Positions 1-9,222 are shown, counted from the first letter of the stretch. The stretch is DNA of 64,000 nucleotides from Proteocatella sp051653405 (GCA_051653405.1 JBOFWC010000062.1:6803-70802); one strand, 5' to 3'. Numbers and translations: made by a program. The notes: generated from the letters alone by a model not told the origin.

Positions 1-64
1 AAAAAATCCTACATTATTTAACACTCATAAAAAAGTGTGTTTAAAAATAATGTAGGATTTTTTT
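1..64 (-). terminator. Rho-independent terminator of the cheA-to-MCP operon
   Basis: The arms AATCCTACATTATT (about 5-18) and AATAATGTAGGATT (about 46-59) are perfectly complementary and are flanked by A and T runs, so the hairpin could work in both directions. A smaller AACAC/GTGTGTT hairpin sits inside the loop. It lies just after the stop of the minus-strand MCP gene. Confidence 0.85.
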
Positions 65-69
65 AAGTT

Positions 70-1665
70 TTAATATTTATCTGAATTAAAAAATGCATTT
101 TGTCTAACTTTTGGTGCTTTTGAAGCTTCTACGTTAGTTTCTGATTTAGTATCAGGCTCCGCTTTATTTTCTGATACTTCTTTTCGTATCGGTCTTCTTA
201 CTTCTTTTTTTATTTCTTCTTTTTTTACTTCTTGCTTAGGTTCTTCCTCAGCTTTTTTAGAAAAGGTTCTTTTTCTTTCTGTTTTTGTCACTTTTGGCTT
301 TAAGTCTTCAGCTACGTTATCAACTTTTGGCTTTTCTGATTGAGATTTTGGTTGTGGAGGTGACTGCGATTTAACTTTTCTTGTTTTTACTCCATTTAAT
401 GATTTTTGATACTTAAATCTTTGAAGCATTGCCTTCATTACATTTGCTTGGCTTGATAATTCTTGACTAGCCGCTGCCGATTCTTCTGATGTAGCTGAAT
501 TCATCTGAACTACTGAAGAAATTTGCTCTATTCCAGAAGTAACTTGTTTTATAGACCCTGCTTGTTCTTGGGATTTTTGTGATATATGGTCTACGTTTTC
601 AACAATCTCTTTAGAACCTTTTTCTATATTCTCAAGTACTTCTGCAGTTTCATTCGCAATTTTCGTACCATTTTCTACTGCTATTATAGAGCTTTCTATA
701 AGAGCAGTTGTATTTTTAGCTGCCTCCGCACTCTTATTCGCTAGATTTCTTACTTCATCTGCAACTACAGCAAAACCCTTACCTGCTGCGCCTGCTCTTG
801 CAGCTTCTACTGCCGCATTAAGCGCAAGTATATTAGTTTGGAAAGCTATATCTTCTATTGTCTTTATAATTTTTCCAATTTCACTAGATTTTTGATTTAT
901 TTCATTCATTGCAATTAGCATTTCATCCATTTGAGCATTACTTTTTTGAATTTCTTCTCCAAGGTTTGCCACTTTTTGATTTGCTGAGTTTGCACTATGA
1001 GCATTTTGGTTAACCTGATCTGATATTTCCATTATTGCTGAAGAAAGCTCCTCTATTGAACTCGCTTGCTCTGTAGCTCCTTGTGAAAGAGTCTGTGCTC
1101 CTGAAGCCACTTGTTCTGCTCCTGAAGACACCTGTGAAAATGACTCATTTATTTGGTGTATAGTTTGGCTAAGACTTACAGCAAGTTTTTCTAATGCTGT
1201 ATCTATAGCTTTAAAGTCGCCTATACTTTCATTTTCAAATTCAATTTCAAAATCTCCGCTTGCCATCTGAGATGCTAGCCTTTGTATCCCGTTGATATAT
1301 TCGTTTACTACAAAAACAAATCCTCTTAGATTTTCAGCAAATTCTCCAAGTTCATCATCTGAGGTGTGCCTAATTTTGGTATTTAAATTTCCTTCAGATA
1401 TAGCCTTCATATCTCGCTCTAATTCTTCTAATGGATTTAATACTCTCTTTTTTATAGCATATGAGCTTAATAATACAAATACTATAATTGCTGCAAGATT
1501 TATAAACATAACTGCTAATAGCGTTATATTTGTTCCCTCATGTGCTGTATTTTCTGTCCATACTATGAACTTCAGCATAATAAGCGTTGTTATAACACTT
1601 ACAGTTATAAGTACTGTAAATATTAAATTCATAAGCTTTTTGATAGTCATATTTTTAATGTTCAT
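70..1665 (-). CDS. Methyl-accepting chemotaxis protein without a sensory ectodomain, with a long charged C-terminal tail
   Basis: Chemoreceptor that relays signals to CheA/CheW at the membrane. Start chosen at MNIKN, with AAGGAG upstream; an ATG 24 bases further out has no ribosome site. Two membrane segments (about 11-34 and 46-70) are separated by only about 11 residues, so there is no extracellular ligand domain. A HAMP region follows, then a full signalling hairpin including IAFQTNILALNAAVEAARAG. After the receptor domain about 114 residues remain, rich in Lys, Glu and Pro, ending QNAFFNSDKY. This tail is unusual, and no NWETF-like CheR tether is visible. It is the last gene of the operon, downstream of fliW. 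It may sense membrane or intracellular state, which is an inference. Confidence 0.9.
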   Translation of the reverse strand: MNIKNMTIKKLMNLIFTVLITVSVITTLIMLKFIVWTENTAHEGTNITLLAVMFINLAAIIVFVLLSSYAIKKRVLNPLEELERDMKAISEGNLNTKIRHTSDDELGEFAENLRGFVFVVNEYINGIQRLASQMASGDFEIEFENESIGDFKAIDTALEKLAVSLSQTIHQINESFSQVSSGAEQVASGAQTLSQGATEQASSIEELSSAIMEISDQVNQNAHSANSANQKVANLGEEIQKSNAQMDEMLIAMNEINQKSSEIGKIIKTIEDIAFQTNILALNAAVEAARAGAAGKGFAVVADEVRNLANKSAEAAKNTTALIESSIIAVENGTKIANETAEVLENIEKGSKEIVENVDHISQKSQEQAGSIKQVTSGIEQISSVVQMNSATSEESAAASQELSSQANVMKAMLQRFKYQKSLNGVKTRKVKSQSPPQPKSQSEKPKVDNVAEDLKPKVTKTERKRTFSKKAEEEPKQEVKKEEIKKEVRRPIRKEVSENKAEPDTKSETNVEASKAPKVRQNAFFNSDKY

Positions 1666-1710
1666 ATCAAGGTCTCTCCTTATTCTCATTGAATAAATTT
1701 GAATATGAGC

Positions 1711-2157
1711 CTAAATCCCCTCATTTTTAAACTGCTTAAATTGGTGTCTTACGGCATATTCATTGTTTTCTAAAACGATCTGTTTTGCCTTCATGTTTTC
1801 TGGATTTACTATGATTGGGCTTTTTAGATTAACTGTATTCTCGGTTATATTATCTTTTACAGTACATATCGCATAACAAAAAACCCCTTCTGTAGAATCA
1901 CTTATTCCAAGTTCTTCTACATCTTCTTCTGTTAGCGATGGTGAGTAATCTGGTTTTAAATTAAAAGGGTTCACAAGCACAAATGCTAATTCTTTTTCAT
2001 CTAAACTTTGGAGACACATCAAATCGTCACTTCCTAATTCAAAATTTATCATTACATAATCTTTGAATTTTTCAAAACCTAAAATTCCGTTTTCAAACTT
2101 TAGAATTGAATCTTTTGAAATTGCAACTTCGTTGAAATACTTTGTAGATATTTCCAT
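1711..2157 (-). CDS. fliW: Flagellar assembly factor FliW (copy 1)
   Basis: FliW is a small cytoplasmic protein that binds flagellin and the RNA-binding protein CsrA, freeing flagellin mRNA when flagellin is exported. The 148-residue length is normal for the family. The N-terminus MEISTKYFNEV and the segments LGFEKFKDYV and LAFVLVNPF are typical. AAGGAG lies just upstream of the ATG. It follows csrA by about 50 bases, and a second fliW lies on the other side of csrA. By eye the two copies match at roughly half of their positions, so they are diverged paralogues rather than a recent copy. Confidence 0.93.
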   Translation of the reverse strand: MEISTKYFNEVAISKDSILKFENGILGFEKFKDYVMINFELGSDDLMCLQSLDEKELAFVLVNPFNLKPDYSPSLTEEDVEELGISDSTEGVFCYAICTVKDNITENTVNLKSPIIVNPENMKAKQIVLENNEYAVRHQFKQFKNEGI

Positions 2158-2208
2158 TTTTAAATCTCCTTTCTAACACATCCCTAATTTAAACCTTGTA
2201 AATTTTAA

Positions 2209-2451
2209 TTAAACCTTTTTATTTTTAGAATTTCCAAACACGTTCTTTATGTCATTTAATGATAATGTATTTGATTTTACTGCCTCTTTGTTTACTTCAG
2301 CGGCTGCTACAAGTTCTGTCCTCAGTATTGGTATTTCCTTTGGAGCTTCTATAGCTATTTTTACTTTTTCCCCAGTTATATCAACTATAGTAATCTTTAT
2401 ATTCTCATTTATCAGTAGTGATTCGCCTTTTTTTCTGTGAAGTATAAGCAT
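2209..2451 (-). CDS. csrA: Carbon storage regulator CsrA
   Basis: CsrA dimers bind GGA motifs in mRNA leaders and block translation; in Bacilli and Clostridia the main target is flagellin mRNA, with FliW as antagonist. The 80-residue product begins MLILHRKKGESLLIN and has the core IAIEAPKEIPILRTEL, including the Arg that contacts RNA. The usual His before that Arg is Leu here. The C-terminal extension of about 20 residues is of the longer type that FliW binds in Firmicutes. The gene sits two bases after fliW copy 2 and ahead of fliW copy 1, and is probably translationally coupled to its upstream neighbour. Confidence 0.95.
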   Translation of the reverse strand: MLILHRKKGESLLINENIKITIVDITGEKVKIAIEAPKEIPILRTELVAAAEVNKEAVKSNTLSLNDIKNVFGNSKNKKV

Positions 2452-2453
2452 AT

Positions 2454-2900
2454 TTACGACTCTCCTTCCGTAAACTGCCTTAATTCATGCCTAAACGTGT
2501 AATTTGAATTATCTAATATAATTTGTTTTGCCATCTTGTTTTGAGGATTAATAACGATTGGGCATTTTAGATTTACAGTACTTTCTGCTATAGTATCCTT
2601 TACAACACAGATTACATAATAAAGCACTCCTGTATTGTCACTTTCTATTTTTAGCGCCTTTATATCTTCTTCTGAAAGCTTTGGTTCATAGTCTGATTTT
2701 AAATCAAAGGGATTCATTAAAACAAATGCAAGTTCACTATCTTCTATGTTTTGAAGACAGAGTATATTGTCGCTTCCTTTTTCAAATTCCATTATTACAT
2801 ATTTATGAACATATTCAAATCCAAATATTCCATCTTCAAAGTATATAATATCTGATTCTAAAACCTCGACATCATCAAAATATTTTGTAGATATCCTCAT
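2454..2900 (-). CDS. fliW: Flagellar assembly factor FliW (copy 2)
   Basis: A second FliW, 148 residues from the start MRISTKYFDDV, which has AGGAG seven bases upstream. A longer reading frame extends into the upstream gene but has no ribosome site and would overlap it. Family segments FGFEYVHKYV and LAFVLMNPFDL are present. It immediately precedes csrA in the same operon. Copy 2 has many acidic residues near EEDIKALKIESDN. It may be a partner with different affinity for CsrA or for another export substrate; that is inference. Confidence 0.92.
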   Translation of the reverse strand: MRISTKYFDDVEVLESDIIYFEDGIFGFEYVHKYVIMEFEKGSDNILCLQNIEDSELAFVLMNPFDLKSDYEPKLSEEDIKALKIESDNTGVLYYVICVVKDTIAESTVNLKCPIVINPQNKMAKQIILDNSNYTFRHELRQFTEGES

Positions 2901-2910
2901 AGTTTCTCCT

Positions 2911-3531
2911 TTATGCTTTTGCAGAAAATTCTTTATGTTCAGCATCTGGATCTGAACTTGGTGGTACATATATAGGTTTTCCAATATACTCTATTATTAC
3001 ATCAGGATATTGAGTTATGGTTATTTCTATATTCCCTGGGATAAATTCAAAATCTCCATTTTGAAGCTTGAATTCAAAATTTAATTTGTCCATCTCATAT
3101 TGTATTGATATATTTGGCTCCGACCATGTTATTTCAGGTCTTTCTGATGGCAAAAATGTAAGTTCAAATTCTCCTGTTGGAAGTTCATTTCTATCCTTAA
3201 ATATCTGGTTTAGTGCTTCTCCATCTAGTTTTGCATCCATAAGAAGTGTTCCCTCCTGTGTAAACCTAGCCGTGGCCTCATAAGCTGATTTCTTACCTTT
3301 TTCTGCTGCTTGGTCTATGCTTCTTATAGCAGTCGGGGTAACTGAATTCCTAGCTTCAAAGGTGTCAATATTTACTTTTATATTCTGACTTTGGATTTTT
3401 AATCCTCCATCAGTTCTTGTAACATCAAGCTCTGCAGTTCCCGATTTCCTCTCAAATTTTGCATTATTTATTTTTAGTTCATATGCTATAGGTACATTTT
3501 TTATTTTTATAAGTTGCTCCAAAACAAGCAC
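2911..3531 (-). CDS. YviE/DUF6470-like flagellar operon protein
   Basis: About 200 residues with no membrane segment or signal peptide. It resembles the YviE family (DUF6470) found between flgL and fliW in Bacillus and Clostridia: an N-terminal strand-rich part, a segment ARNSVTPTAIRSIDQAAEKG, and a C-terminal PDVIIEYIGKPIYVP motif. Its role is not established. The frame opens at a GTG touching a run of six G; a TTG three codons later (3522) has that G-run at good spacing and may be the true start. It lies between flgL and fliW copy 2, ten bases before the latter. Confidence 0.75.
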   Translation of the reverse strand: MLVLEQLIKIKNVPIAYELKINNAKFERKSGTAELDVTRTDGGLKIQSQNIKVNIDTFEARNSVTPTAIRSIDQAAEKGKKSAYEATARFTQEGTLLMDAKLDGEALNQIFKDRNELPTGEFELTFLPSERPEITWSEPNISIQYEMDKLNFEFKLQNGDFEFIPGNIEITITQYPDVIIEYIGKPIYVPPSSDPDAEHKEFSAKA

Positions 3532-3561
3532 CCCCCGTATAATTTATTTAAATAATTCATC

Positions 3562-4584
3562 TTATCTCATAAAGTCAATGAATGATTGTGATAATATACT
3601 ATTCCCTACTTTTAAAGCCGCATTATATGCATATTCTGCCCATGAAAATTCTGTTATCGCCTGTGCTAAATCTACGTTTTCTGTGTCTAATATCTTCTTG
3701 TTAAGGTTCATTCTTCCATCCAAAAGCCTTGTTTCTGTATCTTCTAGAAATTTAGAGTTAGTTCCATATTGAGTTACTTTATCTATGTTGGCATTAAAAT
3801 TTTTATCAAATTGATCGTTCATTTTGTCTATTTTTTCTACATCTAGGGGGTCTTTTAGCATTTCTTTTGAAAGCTGAAGTGTAAGTGTTATCATATTTTT
3901 ACTTATACCCTCTTGATCATTTCCAAAACCAAGAATATCTATCCCCGGTCTTGAAGTCTCGTAAGCTGTACCCTCTATAATATTTCCCGAAGCATCTTTT
4001 TTTAGCCCAAAACCAAGATCCATATAGTTAGTTTCTTTTGCTAGTTTCTCAAGTTCTGCAAGTTCTTCTGGTACTGTGGTATTTACATCAATCCCTCTAT
4101 ACGTAAGTACCCTTGTCATTACTCCATCTTTTTCAATGTTTTTAAGTTCAAATGGCGCTTCCTTTGTGCTTGAGCCTCCAAATAAAAATTTGTCTCCATA
4201 CTTGGCATTCATGCTCATTACCATTGATTCTGCAGTTTCTTCAAGATTTTGAGATATCGCAGTTCTAGCTTCTGCACTCGTGGTTCCTGTAATTCCTCTT
4301 AATACACTCTGCTTTATGCCTTTTCCCATTTCATTTATCTGCATAAGACTTGACTCTGTAGCGGTTATTTCACCTTGGGCTACGCTTACATTGTGAATAT
4401 AATCCTCATTTTTTAAATACTCTCTTCTTATCTGAAATGCTTTAGTTGCTGCTGCAGGATCCTCTGAAGCCCTAACAAATTTTCTTTCGGTAAGCGTTCT
4501 TTCTCTTGCATTATTTAACTTATTTACAGAACTGCTAAGCCCACTTCTATAGTTTCGAAGTATTGCATTTGTGCTAATTCTCAT
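3562..4584 (-). CDS. flgL: Flagellar hook-filament junction protein FlgL (HAP3)
   Basis: FlgL joins the hook (through FlgK) to the flagellin filament outside the cell after export. The 340-residue product has the flagellin-like N-terminal helix MRISTNAILRNYRSG and C-terminal helix with AITEFSWAEYAYNAAL, with a variable middle (about 140-240) containing FLFGGSSTKEAPF. AGGAGG lies upstream of the ATG. It follows flgK by 17 bases. The gene is complete with no signs of damage. Confidence 0.93.
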   Translation of the reverse strand: MRISTNAILRNYRSGLSSSVNKLNNARERTLTERKFVRASEDPAAATKAFQIRREYLKNEDYIHNVSVAQGEITATESSLMQINEMGKGIKQSVLRGITGTTSAEARTAISQNLEETAESMVMSMNAKYGDKFLFGGSSTKEAPFELKNIEKDGVMTRVLTYRGIDVNTTVPEELAELEKLAKETNYMDLGFGLKKDASGNIIEGTAYETSRPGIDILGFGNDQEGISKNMITLTLQLSKEMLKDPLDVEKIDKMNDQFDKNFNANIDKVTQYGTNSKFLEDTETRLLDGRMNLNKKILDTENVDLAQAITEFSWAEYAYNAALKVGNSILSQSFIDFMR

Positions 4585-4601
4585 CTAGTTAAGCCTCCTT
4601 T

Positions 4602-6707
4602 CTATCTTCCTACAACACCCATCTTATTTATTATTGTGTCTACAGCTTCATCAAGTGCTGTCATAAGTCTTGCCGCTGCATTATATGACTTTTGGTAGTG
4701 AAGTATATTCATACCTTCTTCATCAAGTGAAACTGAAGATATATTATCTCTCATATTAGCAATATCGTCTGCCACTGAAACAAAATTTTCTAATACCGAT
4801 GTAGTTGATTTTATATCAAGTGCAAGTGTCGTGCTCATATTAGTGTACATCTCTTGGAACGACCCTTCAAAAAGTCTTACTCCTGGAATTTCTGGTACTG
4901 GTGGTGGCCCTACTTGAGCTGGCGTTCCCGGCGTTGAATACACCTGTTTTTCACTCATCATAGATATCATATTTAAGACATTATCATTTGCGCCAAGTGG
5001 TGAACCATATTTTACAGATGTAGTTATACCTATTTTACTACTTTTCCAATCTTGTGATATTGCAATATTTCTAGCATTTATTGCATCTGGATCTAATGAA
5101 ACAAATAAATCTTTTTTGATATATACTTCATCATCAGCCAGCCCCTCTACCAATTTCCCATTTTTATCAAATCTTTCTATTGAAGTCGCTGGAGCGGTAG
5201 GCATTATAGATGTTGTACTTTCTGCCCCTGTAAGCTTATCTTTTTTGGTTACTAAAAATGCGCCTGCGTTTGCTGGATCTGGATCCGCTTCTATTTTGGT
5301 TATTTGATTTCCATTTGCATCAAAAGTATGTTCTCTATTCATATCGTTAAATGATTTTGCAAATTGGTTTGCAAGAAGATCAAGTGATTTTTGATAATAG
5401 CCTATTCCTCTTGAAGTTTCGTTGGCATCATCAAATTCGCCTGATTTGTTCAGCATATCTAACATCCCTTTGAATCTTCCTTGTAAAATTTCATCGTTTA
5501 TTTCTTTATTTCCAGATTGAATTATTAAATCTGTAGCTGGAGGAACATTTGTAGCATTTATGGTTCCATCCGCATTTTGTGTAAGATTTGATACAAATGT
5601 ACCACTTTTAAATAGTGGTACTGAATTTGGAGCTACAGCTGGCGGCGTTGCTTCAAAATCTCCTAAAAAATTAATTTCTGTTAGCTCTGGCCCTGTTTTT
5701 TTTATTTCTATCTGCATACTGCTATCTAGTTTATCTAAAAGAAACTCCATCTTAAGCTCTGCATCTTTTGTCGGATCACCACTTGCCATAAGCGTTTTTA
5801 TCTCTTCATTTACTGTATTTATTTTAGAGAGAAGATCGTTTACCTTTGGAACATCTATCTTAGGTCTTGAAAAACTCATCATAATTTTTCCGTCTGCATT
5901 TTTCTCAGTGCTTATTGATGTTGCAAATTCTGAACCTCTTACAAGCGGCACTTCTCCATCTTTTCCTTCAAAAAATATATCCATTCTATCCACGGTCTGT
6001 GAATCCGAAACCTGAACTGGTGTATATTTAACTTTGATTTTCATAAATACACTTAAATCATCCACAAGCAAATTCCTTTGGTCTTGTAGCTCTAACGCTG
6101 CATTTCCATGTATATGATTTTTTTCTATTGTTTCATTTAATTTCTGTATATTTTGTAATATATCGTTTACTTTTCTTACATCTATGTCAAGGTTTGACTC
6201 CTGCTCTTTTCGTATTCCATCTAACTGATTTGCATATTGATTCAGCATTTTTGTAAATACGTCCGCAGAAGACTTAACCATACTGTCAAATTCATTATTT
6301 CCTACTTCTGAGGACAATTTTTGAAGCATACTTGCTATCTCACTCAGTTGATTCTGAGTTCCATTTTTTGTTATTTCATCAAATATTTGTTCCATATCCT
6401 TTAGCACTGCAAGTTTCTGATCTGCAGTTCCTACGTTTGCTGACTCTGTTCTAAATCTTATATCTAGAAACGGATCTCTTATTTGTGAAAGTCCTTTTGT
6501 AAGAACTCCATTACCTATTTTTGTATTAAGTTGAGATTCGTATTTATTTACTCCTGAACTTGCATTTAAGCTTATTAAGTCCAGTCGTTGCCTAGTATAT
6601 CCTTTTGTATTTATATTTGCTATATTTTGACCTGTAACATCAAGCGCTTTTTGACTTGCTCTCATAGCAAGCTGCGCTGTCGTAAATCCCGCAAATGTTG
6701 AACGCAT
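4602..6707 (-). CDS. flgK: Flagellar hook-associated protein FlgK (HAP1)
   Basis: First junction protein between hook and filament. At 701 residues it is longer than the roughly 500-550 of many homologues; the extra length is a central insertion. The N-terminal rod/hook motif ALDVTGQNIANINTKGYTRQ and the C-terminal block ending with LHYQKSYNAAARLMTALDEA are conserved. The middle (about 240-600) is rich in Asp, Lys and Pro and is probably surface exposed. TGGAGGTG precedes the ATG. flgN lies directly upstream, as expected for the chaperone of FlgK and FlgL. Confidence 0.93.
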   Translation of the reverse strand: MRSTFAGFTTAQLAMRASQKALDVTGQNIANINTKGYTRQRLDLISLNASSGVNKYESQLNTKIGNGVLTKGLSQIRDPFLDIRFRTESANVGTADQKLAVLKDMEQIFDEITKNGTQNQLSEIASMLQKLSSEVGNNEFDSMVKSSADVFTKMLNQYANQLDGIRKEQESNLDIDVRKVNDILQNIQKLNETIEKNHIHGNAALELQDQRNLLVDDLSVFMKIKVKYTPVQVSDSQTVDRMDIFFEGKDGEVPLVRGSEFATSISTEKNADGKIMMSFSRPKIDVPKVNDLLSKINTVNEEIKTLMASGDPTKDAELKMEFLLDKLDSSMQIEIKKTGPELTEINFLGDFEATPPAVAPNSVPLFKSGTFVSNLTQNADGTINATNVPPATDLIIQSGNKEINDEILQGRFKGMLDMLNKSGEFDDANETSRGIGYYQKSLDLLANQFAKSFNDMNREHTFDANGNQITKIEADPDPANAGAFLVTKKDKLTGAESTTSIMPTAPATSIERFDKNGKLVEGLADDEVYIKKDLFVSLDPDAINARNIAISQDWKSSKIGITTSVKYGSPLGANDNVLNMISMMSEKQVYSTPGTPAQVGPPPVPEIPGVRLFEGSFQEMYTNMSTTLALDIKSTTSVLENFVSVADDIANMRDNISSVSLDEEGMNILHYQKSYNAAARLMTALDEAVDTIINKMGVVGR

Positions 6708-6726
6708 ATCTACACCTCCATTTTAA

Positions 6727-7206
6727 CTATACTTTTCTACTGGTGAAGCTATGGTTCTGCTTTGATTCCTTGCTTCCATCCAGGGCCTCCTTGCCATTAG
6801 AATGTTTCTTATTTTCTACCATCTTCTGCATTGCGTTTTCCATGGCATACAGATTTAATTCTATTGTCTTTTTTATACCCTCGGTTGTCGATTTAAATGT
6901 TTCCAGGGAGTTTAAAAGTTGTTTGTACATAGCTTCAAGTTCAGGTTTTTTGTCTACTGTTGCTAAATCTATAATTTCTCTAAAAGTAGCATTCTCAAAA
7001 CCCAATTCCTTTTGTATTTGAGCTTGTTTCCTTTCAAGCCCTCTAAGTAGCAAGATTTCTGCCTGCTCTTTTTTCATACAATTTTCTAGCTCGATTATAT
7101 CATTTCTACTAACTGCATCAAGCTTTTCTTTTTCAAGTAGTTGAAATTGTTCAAAAAAATCAATCATTTCTTGTACTACTGCTTTGAACTTATCTATGTT
7201 TTCCAT
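6727..7206 (-). CDS. flgN: FlgN-like export chaperone
   Basis: 159 residues, almost entirely helical and charged, with coiled-coil character (for example LLEKEKLDAVSRNDIIELE and LRGLERKQAQIQKEL). That pattern and the position directly before flgK fit FlgN, the cytoplasmic chaperone that keeps FlgK and FlgL ready for export. Sequence conservation in the family is low, so the call leans on context. The anti-sigma gene flgM, often next to flgN, is absent here; cheB is the upstream neighbour. Confidence 0.82.
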   Translation of the reverse strand: MENIDKFKAVVQEMIDFFEQFQLLEKEKLDAVSRNDIIELENCMKKEQAEILLLRGLERKQAQIQKELGFENATFREIIDLATVDKKPELEAMYKQLLNSLETFKSTTEGIKKTIELNLYAMENAMQKMVENKKHSNGKEALDGSKESKQNHSFTSRKV

Positions 7207-7238
7207 TCTCTCACTCCTTGATTTTTTAAGTCTAATTT

Positions 7239-8351
7239 TTAAAGTTTACTTAAGTAATCCTTAAGCACATTTGCTATATTGTCTATACTTGTCTGCTTAG
7301 CTACAGCACCTATATCATAGGCTACCATAGGCATTCCATAAACTACTGATGTTTTTTGATCTTGACCTATAGTATACGCTCCAGCTTGTCTCATCTTTAA
7401 TAGTCCATCAGCTCCATCTCGTCCCATCCCTGTCAGTATTATCCCTACAGAGTTTTTCCTTGCAGTCTTTGCTACTGAATTAAAAAGTACATCTACCGAT
7501 GGTCTATGTCCACTTACTTTTTCGCCTTTTCTAAGCTCAATTTTATATTTTCCAAAAGATTCCACAAGTTCCATGTGATAATCTCCTCTTCCAATAATAA
7601 CTCTTCCTCTTTTTACTTCATCCCCGTGCTCTGCTTCTTTTACTTCCATCGCACATATCTTATTTAATCTTTCTGCATACATAGAAGTAAAGCCTTCTGG
7701 CATATGTTGTACTACTACAATCGCAGGAGTATCCTTTGGAAGGTCTTGAAGAACACAAAGTGTAGCTTCTGTACCCCCAGTAGATGCTCCAATTGCTATT
7801 ATAATAGAATCTAGTTTTGAAGATTTTAGCATTGGATTTGAAGCCATTTTGTTTACAATATCCGTAAGTTTTGGCCCCGCCACTCTATTTTCTTCTTTCT
7901 TTTCTACATGTTCCTGAGCCTCAACTGTAGTAGCTGCTCTACCGACTTTAGTTCTTATATGTGCAGAATAAGCCATACTTATTTTTATCGATATGTTGTC
8001 TGTAAAATATTTTATACTTCGTATTGATTCATCTAATGGTTTTTTGATAAAATCTACTGCACCTTCGGAGATGGCTTGCATCGGATTGTTGTTTTCTTGA
8101 GAAATTATTATTACGGGTTTTAGGGATATTTGTAATATTCTTCTGAGAAGTTCTTTATCCTTAGGTTTAGAAAGATCTGCCTCAAGAATTATTACATCTG
8201 GATTAAGTTCTTGAATTCTATTTTGAGCTTGAATGCTCTTGTCGGAAGACAAGACCACGTCTAAATATGTGGTCTTGTCAAGTTCTTCTGCAAATAGCTT
8301 TCTGAATCCCGACGAATCATCAAATATTGCTACTTTAACTTTTTTGCTCAT
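7239..8351 (-). CDS. cheB: Chemotaxis methylesterase CheB with altered receiver site
   Basis: CheB removes methyl groups from, and deamidates, chemoreceptors during adaptation. Receiver domain about 1-125, linker about 130-180, methylesterase domain about 180-370. The catalytic triad is visible: Ser in IGASTGGTEA, His in VVQHMPEGF, Asp in GMGRDGADG. The receiver keeps the acidic pair (Asp11, Asp12) and the Lys of FIKKP, but at the usual phospho-acceptor position the sequence reads VIILEADL, giving Glu57 instead of Asp. Phosphorylation control may therefore be lost or replaced by a permanently active-like state. cheR lies directly upstream. Confidence 0.94.
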   Translation of the reverse strand: MSKKVKVAIFDDSSGFRKLFAEELDKTTYLDVVLSSDKSIQAQNRIQELNPDVIILEADLSKPKDKELLRRILQISLKPVIIISQENNNPMQAISEGAVDFIKKPLDESIRSIKYFTDNISIKISMAYSAHIRTKVGRAATTVEAQEHVEKKEENRVAGPKLTDIVNKMASNPMLKSSKLDSIIIAIGASTGGTEATLCVLQDLPKDTPAIVVVQHMPEGFTSMYAERLNKICAMEVKEAEHGDEVKRGRVIIGRGDYHMELVESFGKYKIELRKGEKVSGHRPSVDVLFNSVAKTARKNSVGIILTGMGRDGADGLLKMRQAGAYTIGQDQKTSVVYGMPMVAYDIGAVAKQTSIDNIANVLKDYLSKL

Positions 8352-8395
8352 AATAATCTAACTACCTTTCTGCCTAAGTTTGTGATTGTGTTAGC

Positions 8396-9208
8396 TTATT
8401 GTTTTCGATATATAGAAGGTCCCACCTGTTTATATGGAGCATCATCTCTGCTTAATGACTCTGAATGACCTATAAATAGATACCCTCCAGGATTTGTGGC
8501 TTCATAAAACCGCTTTATAAGCGCTGCTCTTGTAGGCTTATCAAAGTATATCATTACGTTCCTACAGAAAATAACATCAAATTTTAACTTGAATTTAATC
8601 GGGTCCATAAGATTAAACGTCCTAAATATTACATTATCTTTTACTTCTTGAGAAATTTTATAAATCCCCGTCTTAGAGTCTTTTATAAAATACTTACTTT
8701 TCCATTCATTTGGGATATTTTCAAGATCTTGTTCGTCATAAGTTGCGGTTTGTGCTTTGTTCAATACATTTTGCGATATATCTGTAGCTAAAACTCTAGT
8801 GTCCCAGTTGCCAGATTTTTTTGAAAAATAGTCTTTAAGAACCATAGTCATAGTATATGGTTCTTCTCCTGAAGAACAACCTGCACTCCATATGCTAAGC
8901 ACTCTATCTTTCTTTGTAGTCTCTAAATGAGGTAAAATAACATTTTTCATATATTCAAAATGTTTTTCTTCTCTCAAAAAATGAGTGTAATTTGTAGTAA
9001 GTTTATTAAGCATTACTTCTATGTCGTCGATATTCTTGTTTTTAATTATATGATTTACATATTCACTAAAATCTTTAAAGCCTTTTTCAATGACAGTAAA
9101 CTGAAGCCGACCTACAATTAACTGCTCTTTTTTCGAAAGATCTATCCCATAATTTTCTTGAACGAATTTTACTAGAGCTAGAAAATCTTTTTTTTCAATT
9201 GTAAGCAT
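8396..9208 (-). CDS. cheR: Chemotaxis protein methyltransferase CheR
   Basis: CheR transfers methyl groups from S-adenosylmethionine to glutamates of chemoreceptors. The 270-residue product has the all-helical N-terminal domain (about 1-75) and a Rossmann-type methyltransferase domain with IWSAGCSSGEEPY (SAM-binding loop), RVLATDIS and VIFCRNVMIYFDK. AAGGAG precedes the ATG. It sits between cheW and cheB, so both halves of the adaptation system are co-transcribed. Confidence 0.96.
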   Translation of the reverse strand: MLTIEKKDFLALVKFVQENYGIDLSKKEQLIVGRLQFTVIEKGFKDFSEYVNHIIKNKNIDDIEVMLNKLTTNYTHFLREEKHFEYMKNVILPHLETTKKDRVLSIWSAGCSSGEEPYTMTMVLKDYFSKKSGNWDTRVLATDISQNVLNKAQTATYDEQDLENIPNEWKSKYFIKDSKTGIYKISQEVKDNVIFRTFNLMDPIKFKLKFDVIFCRNVMIYFDKPTRAALIKRFYEATNPGGYLFIGHSESLSRDDAPYKQVGPSIYRKQ

Positions 9209-9222
9209 CTTGTCTCCTTAAG

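Noticed and set aside
2901..2984. N-terminal extension of the second FliW
   Set aside because: The family start MRISTKYF has its own AGGAG; the extension overlaps the upstream gene.
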